64,000 nt of DNA from Oenanthe sinensis. Lineage: Eukaryota > Streptophyta > Magnoliopsida > Apiales > Apiaceae. Position numbers and translations under genes: made by a program. Under the pieces are notes generated by a model. That model made no database searches, had not been told where the DNA came from, and was given only the letters and a program-made list of their open reading frames with translations. Where the stretch lies: the NCBI GenBank assembly GCA_028671895.1, contig CM053794.1, forward strand, positions 40,254,501 to 40,318,500, read 5' to 3'. Shown here one piece after another: positions 58,676 through 64,000 of this stretch; positions within the stretch are counted from its first letter, which is position 1; each line of letters starts with the position of its first letter.

Positions 58676-59718
58676 CCGGCCAATATGAGCTGAAAACTTC
58701 TTTCATAAGGGTGCGCAAAAATAAATTTAGGGTATGCATATATCACAACCTTAAATTTACACTCATCAACTTAATTAAATATACAGATAGATGTTGATAA
58801 AAATAAATAAAATATGTGGAATAAATATAATATTATTTCCTATATATAATTGGAGTAAGTGAGTTAAATAAAAAGAGAAACTCATACTTTACATCTAGAT
58901 AAAAAATATGTAGGAATGTTATATTATATCTTATATATAATTGAAATAAATAAATTAAATCTTGTCAAAAAAAATAAAGAAAGAAATTAAATAAAAAAAG
59001 TAACTCATACTTTACATTATTTATCAGGATGAGATTATTGTAAATTTTTTTTGATAAGAAATGAGAAGAAAATATATGAGGGAGAATTAAACATTTCATC
59101 GGTAGATTTGAATTATAGTTTAGATTGTTAGGAATAGAATGAGTGGTTGAATGAAAATTTTAAAAATTTACCCAAATATAGTTCAAATCTCATTCTATTC
59201 CTTCCCCCTTCATTCATCTCAACCAAATATAACATTAAAATCTCACTGACTTAATATTATAACATGAACTTAACAAAACATTAATTTTATAAAAAAATGT
59301 TATTTTCAGAATATATACAAGTATATTTCATTTTTGATAAATAAGAATCATTAATCGAGATAAATAACCCCAAAAAAAGGTATAGAATCATGCACATGAA
59401 CAAGTAATTTACAATTCATGATATACTTGGTAAAAACTATAAAGATAGGAGACATTAAACGTGACAGTTTATAAGGACAATGTGTTAGAGATCACGTGCT
59501 ATTTATAGATGGATTATACTCCGTATAAACGTCTAAATAAAGCTATCGTGGTATATAATTACTGTTACTTTATGTAATGTAAAATTCTAGTAAAAATGAT
59601 GAAGTAAGTAATGAACAAGTTAAATATATTGTACAGTACTCATCAAAGAAGAATGTATTTACAACGAACGAATGAATAAATCGATGACATATAAACACGG
59701 AATGTAGGTGGTTGGATG
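58676..59718. other. intergenic
   Basis: A+T-rich. A partly self-complementary block at about 59120-59220 (GGAATAGAATGAG and its inverted copy) may be a decayed MITE. No gene. Confidence 0.35.
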
Positions 59719-60513
59719 TAGGGATGACATTCGGGTCGGATAGGCTCGGATATGGCAATATTCATATCCATACCCGAAAATCCGAGCCATACCCGAATCC
59801 GATTCATACCCGAAAAATACCCGAAAATTAATATCTATATCCGAATCCAACGGATACCCGAATCCAACGGATACCCGAAACCTGAAAATGTTTTTAAAAA
59901 TAATATTTTTTTTAAAGAATTGTTGATTTTAAAATTATTATAATAACTTTATTATATTAGCTAACTTTTAATAATCTATAATTATTATAAACTTTTATTT
60001 TTTACGATAAAAGTTTTTAGTAATTTCAATTAAATATTATTATTTTCATAAAATATTTTATTTAATTTTTAAAATAAAATCAATTCATTGTAAATTTTTA
60101 AAAAAATATTTTATATTTTATGAACTTAGTCCGACTAATTTAGTCAATAACCCTAATTCCACTTCTACTTTTGTTATTAATAATTTACTAACAAATAATA
60201 CATACTCCATATAAAGTATATATTATAATGTATAATATACAAGATACAACATATGATATACAATATATGAAATATAAAATATAATAAATATAATTAGGGT
60301 TTTTTCGGGTTTCGGGTTTGCCTCGGGTTTGGATCGGGTTTCGGGTCGGGTTTCGGCTCGGTATACATGAAATCCATATCCATATCCAAAATCTTTCGGG
60401 TTTAAAATTTAAATCCATATCCATATCCAAATCCAAAAAATCGGGTTCAGTAAATTCAAAAAATCGGGTTTCGGATCGGTTATCCGTCGGATCGAATAAT
60501 TTTGTCATCCCTA
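59719..60513. mobile_element. non-autonomous hAT element with 8-bp target duplication
   Basis: Termini TAGGGATGACA and TGTCATCCCTA are perfect 11-bp inverted repeats. GTTGGATG lies directly on both sides (59711-59718 and 60514-60521), the 8-bp duplication expected for hAT. 795 bp. Subterminal regions carry many CGGGTT/GGGTTTCGGGT words on one side and ACCCGAA words on the other, a usual hAT feature. The centre is A+T-rich with no transposase. The insertion lies about 54-62 bp beyond the stop codon of the calmodulin-like gene, so probably within its 3' UTR. Confidence 0.92.
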
Positions 60514-60574
60514 GTTGGATGAGAGCAAAAGAGATCCAAACAGACGGCCAAGATGAAAGCCTCGCTCAAATAAT

Positions 60575-61177
60575 TCAGTGCATCATAACCCTAAACTCGT
60601 CAAAGTTGAGAACACCATCCCCATCAAGGTCAAACTTAAGAATCATAGCCTTACAATTGTCAACCGAAGTAGACTGCCCGAGTCGACCCAGCATCCTCTT
60701 TAAACTCTTGGCCGTGATACTACTCGTCCCTTGTGCCGCGTACAAGTCAAACGCCTCCCTCAACTCCTCCTCTTCCTCGTCGGTCCCACAACTCCCTCCT
60801 AGAAGCTTCGAGAAGTCATCTAAGCCTAGCATGCCATCGCCGTCAGAATCAGCTGACTCCACCGCCATCTCCGCCTCCGCTAAGGACATCTCTCGCCCAC
60901 CCACCGCCGTCATGCATGTACGTAACTCCGACGCAGTTATCTTCCCATCCTCGTCCTCGTCAAAGTAGTTGAACACGCGTTGTACTAACTCCTCGTTGAA
61001 TGCTTTTGATGACGTGGCAGTATTGTGCTCAGGATTAATACGATCGGGACTTGCTAAAGTTTTCATTGAAGAAGAAGAACAAGTGCTGTTTCTTGGCGTT
61101 TGTTTAGGTGACAACTTTTGACATAGTCGTTTAAAAGCTGATGTAGTAGACGATGAATAACTTCTCGGAGACAACAT
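60575..61177 (-). CDS. calmodulin-like protein (CML), 200 aa, intronless
   Basis: A Ser/Thr-rich N-terminal extension (about 1-55) precedes four EF-hand positions. EF1 loop DEDEDGKITASE (73-84) and EF2 DSDGDGMLGLDD (110-121; final position D instead of E). EF3 is degenerate (DLYAAQGTSSITAKS from 144, lacking the oxygen ligands). EF4 DLDGDGVLNFDE (183-194). So it probably binds three calcium ions. The N-terminal extension, dead third hand and intronless layout resemble the CML37/38/39 and rgs-CaM group, stress-induced calcium sensors, but assignment within the CML family is inference. An acidic EEEEE run links the two lobes. A GTATGA repeat (61207-61230) lies just upstream of the ATG. Confidence 0.93.
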   Translation of the reverse strand: MLSPRSYSSSTTSAFKRLCQKLSPKQTPRNSTCSSSSMKTLASPDRINPEHNTATSSKAFNEELVQRVFNYFDEDEDGKITASELRTCMTAVGGREMSLAEAEMAVESADSDGDGMLGLDDFSKLLGGSCGTDEEEEELREAFDLYAAQGTSSITAKSLKRMLGRLGQSTSVDNCKAMILKFDLDGDGVLNFDEFRVMMH

Positions 61178-61316
61178 AATTTATTTGTGATCGATTGATT
61201 ATATGTGTATGAGTATGAGTATGAGTATGAATGAACGTATAGATCGATGATAGAAACGTACCAAGTGATTTTAATTGTTGATGTTATAGTAAACCAATGG
61301 ATGCAGCCAAGTGTAG

Positions 61317-61326
61317 TATATATATA
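61317..61326 (-). promoter_or_regulatory. candidate TATA box of the CML gene
   Basis: TATATATATA about 140 nt upstream of the ATG on the coding strand. The repeat element at 61432-61649 begins about 105 bp further upstream. Confidence 0.45.
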
Positions 61327-61431
61327 GACTTAATTTGGGTATGTAATTTGATAAATTTGATTTCATATGTGTTGGGAAAGTGTATAAGAACAAGAAAATC
61401 GCGGCGCTTGCGCGTTGCCGGAAATAACTTT

Positions 61432-61649
61432 GGCGTGTTTGGGGGAACTTTTTTTCAGAATAAGTCAACTTATTTTAAGACAAAACTAGAGATTTCTAAC
61501 TTTTTTCTGAAAAAAGTTAACTTTTTTCTGTAACTTATAGAATCTCAAATATACATTAAATACTTGTATAAAAACATTTATCAAAATATGAAATTTTTAC
61601 CCGAAAATAAGTCCAAAATAACTTATTTTAAGGCAGACCAAACATGCCA
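61432..61649. mobile_element. MITE, copy B of the 6340-6559 family
   Basis: Left end GGCGTGTTTGGGGGAAC; reverse complement of the right end GGCATGTTTGG. The inverted termini match at 10 of 11 positions. The body aligns with 6340-6559 almost throughout (AATCTCAAATATACATTAAA, then TACTTGTATAAAAA). Target duplication is not clear. It sits in the CML promoter region. Confidence 0.8.
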
Positions 61650-63818
61650 TTTGTCTCCTCTTAGCAGCTTCTTGGAAATAGTTATACAGTAGATTCTTTT
61701 TCTAGCCTCTTCCATTATTTTATTTGTTTATTATGTTGTGACGATGTTACCCTCATTATTAAATCATTCATACATTTTCCATTTACTCCGTATCTCGACT
61801 TTAATTTATTTCCCTCGTCTTTATTCTACCAAGTTTTTTTTTTAGCTAAACATTCTGCCAAGTTCCTATAGTTTGTATTTTGCTTTTTTATCAGCACATC
61901 AAATTTCTTAAATAAATTCTATCGAAATACAATCAGCAAAAGGGTTCATTCTAATAAATTTATAAAATTTAATTAATATTTAGAAAAGCAAATTATATAT
62001 ATATATATAATTTTAATTTTTTGAATCAAATTTTTTAATTATAAAACTATTTTTCATTACCTATTGTAAACAAAAAATAATACAGAGTATCATATAATTG
62101 AATAAATTCTCATTTTACCATTTTTTTTCTAGAAAGATCTTATTAAATCGCTTTTTTTGTATTCATCAATTCAAGATTTTTTTCGTAAAGTGTATATTAA
62201 TACTTTGATTTTTTGTATGAACTCCGGCTTGTATTCACAGTTTTAACATTCTTTCTAACTTTTTTAGACTCCGCTATAAAAAATTATGAAATAATCGATC
62301 ATTAACACTTGTTCTGAACCAATCCTTATAAAAGAATTAAATACATAGAGCGAAAATTTTGTGAGCAAGCACTAATTACCAAATGAATTCCACTGATGAT
62401 ATATATATATATATATGGTGATTTGGCAGCATGATCTCATGATTCGGCAGCAATAGCATGATCCAATTGAATAGCGTAAGAGCACATATGCTAAAACAAC
62501 GTACAGTAACCGGCCAGCTGTTTATATGGTTCAATTTATTTAGATACTCAAGAAGTGGATGCTGTACCTAACCAGCTGGAGTATAGCCGTTTCGTTGAAA
62601 CAGAATGATTTGCGTGTAAATTACCAAACTAGAATGTGCTGAGATAACTTTGATAAAACAAGTGCTGAAATTCTATTATTATTATTATGGATTGGTTTTT
62701 ATGGAGAATGGGAATCAAGGGGAAACGAGATTTTCTAATAACCAAGTCCTGCACTATATAATTACGACTTTATACTTTTTCACCAATTAAGAGCCCTTCG
62801 GATCGTACTATTTATAAAATAAATTATTATGTAATATATGTAATTAATTTAATCCAAAAAGTGAATTATGAAATATATATTAAAAATTAATTAAAATCTA
62901 GATTAATTAATAATCGATAAATTAATAACCCACAATAAATTAATATTTTCAATACAGATTTTTTTATCCACACATTAATAGCAAAGTACATTTTTTGCCT
63001 CGATTAATTAATAATGTTGATAAATTAATAAAATCTATCGGTTCCGACATTATTAATTTATGGAAGTTTTACTGTATAACAGAAAAAAAAAATAAGCTAG
63101 CAGACCATGTTTAAATACAATATTATAAGATGTAAGTAATCTAAAGTACTACACTTGCACAATGATATATAAATACTACTCACAGAATTTTAAAAAATTA
63201 TAAAATTTGTTATATAAACCATTTTTTACAATATAATATTTAAATATTTATAAAATATTATATATAAAAATTAAATATAATATTATAATACATTTTTCGG
63301 ATTTGAATTAAATGAAAAATACATGAAACTGAATAATTAAATATTATGTATTTTTGTTTTTTAATGTGTAATTTTAAAACTTGTCTGATGCAATTAAATA
63401 ATATTATATTTATTACTGTATAATTTAATGTTTATGAGTTTAATAATAAAAATGACATGTATTTAAAACTTTTGAACTAAACATGTCCTTTATTTTTAAT
63501 TCATCTTAATAAGTATATTTATTTATTTATTTTTAAAAGTAACACCTGAATAAATTTTCTGAACTGATTTGAAAACTGGAATCATCAAAATTTTCAATTA
63601 TTGTGTTTCAAAATTTTGAACCCAAACAAAATATTTTTATAACTAATTTCTAATTTATAAATAATCGATGTGGGAGCCGATTTCGAAGTCTCGAATGATA
63701 CTCGACCTAGATAAAAAAGAATGCATTATATTTTTGTGAGTAATAATAAATTTATTGACAACATTTTTATACCTGAGAAATTAAATTTGGGTATATCCTG
63801 TAATAAAAAAGCCTGTGG
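61650..63818. other. intergenic, A+T-rich
   Basis: No gene or clear repeat boundary seen. A TA run lies at about 62399-62416. Confidence 0.4.
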
Positions 63819-63826
63819 TATAAATA
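63819..63826 (+). promoter_or_regulatory. TATA box of a gene beyond the right edge
   Basis: TATAAATA on the plus strand, followed by about 110 bases of T/C-rich leader-like sequence and a CTCAG|GTACGAG donor-like site at 63937. This suggests a 5' non-coding exon and intron of a gene continuing past the window. No coding sequence is visible yet. Confidence 0.4.
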
Positions 63827-64000
63827 CGTTGCTTGCTTCCCTAAAATTACTTTGAACTTGTCTATTTTATAATTTTTGTGTTTGTTTCTCCGGGAAACAT
63901 CGACGCATACTTGTCACTGCTTCATTGTTAGCTCAGGTACGAGCACCCCATACTCGCCGCTTCTTTCTTAATTTTCTCTTGTATTTACACACACCCATGT

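Noticed and set aside
60318..60972. 216-codon plus frame across the CML gene and hAT element
   Set aside because: Opposite-strand shadow of the CML coding sequence extended into the transposon.
1..64000. CRISPR arrays, operons, prokaryotic defence or phage modules
   Set aside because: The window is plant nuclear DNA; short tandem repeats seen are microsatellites or local duplications with no spacer structure.

Overview
The window is nuclear DNA from a flowering plant. Genes are split by GT-AG introns, intergenic DNA is very A+T-rich, and every recognisable family is plant-specific or plant-typical: cytosolic aldolase with a three-exon plant layout, DUF868, MIZ1/DUF617, MIP1-zipper/DUF547, AP-1 sigma, a LYK5-type LysM receptor pseudokinase, a B-lectin/PAN receptor-like protein and a calmodulin-like protein. 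Plastid-derived inserts and Stowaway, Tourist and hAT-type elements agree. A eudicot is likely; I cannot name the species from sequence alone.

Layout, left to right. 1-1311: a decayed, internally deleted MULE transposase on the minus strand, running off the left edge. 2404-4512 (-): cytosolic fructose-bisphosphate aldolase, 358 aa, three exons. 5.6-8.3 kb: three MITEs and a short solo-LTR-like block. 10300-11205 (-): DUF868 protein. 11.2-18.2 kb: a 7 kb stretch with no supportable gene. 18189-19050: Helitron-like element. 19619-21070 (-): membrane-anchored B-lectin/EGF/PAN protein without kinase. 21.1-29.0 kb: mostly repeats, with Stowaway-like MITEs and fragments. 29015-29869 (-): intronless protein of three divergent ubiquitin-like domains. 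30033-31496: two more Helitron-like copies, one truncated, in tandem. 33214-34029 (+): MIZ1-like protein. 36984-40561 (+): DUF547 protein, nine exons, 500 aa. 41414-44576 (+): AP-1 sigma, seven coding exons, 161 aa. 45198-47237 (-): LYK5-like chitin-receptor pseudokinase. 48451-52460 (-): PhoD-like phosphatase, nine exons, 457 aa. 53.0-53.3 kb: plastid rpl2 fragment inside a repeat. 54.0 kb: Stowaway-like MITE. 55471-55884 (-): first-exon pseudogene of a reticulocalbin-type EF-hand protein. 57206-57320: tRNA-derived SINE with target duplication. 58.3-58.7 kb: mosaic plastid DNA. 59719-60513: non-autonomous hAT element with an 8-bp target duplication. 60575-61177 (-): calmodulin-like protein. 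61432-61649: MITE of the same family as the one at 6.3 kb. The right edge carries a TATA box and a possible 5' exon of a further plus-strand gene.

These are independent plant genes, not an operon. Several share a surface-signalling theme (LYK5-like receptor, B-lectin/PAN protein, calmodulin-like calcium sensor, AP-1 trafficking subunit), but nothing in the sequence shows that they work together. Coordinates of spliced genes were derived by hand from GT-AG sites, frame continuity and family knowledge; for each spliced gene the exon lengths sum to an intact open frame. Transposons and plastid inserts were recognised from termini, target duplications and remembered plastid coding sequence, with no database search. 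The features most worth a second look are the triple ubiquitin-like protein, the Helitron cluster beside it, the hAT insertion just past the calmodulin-like stop codon, and the two plastid-DNA mosaics.
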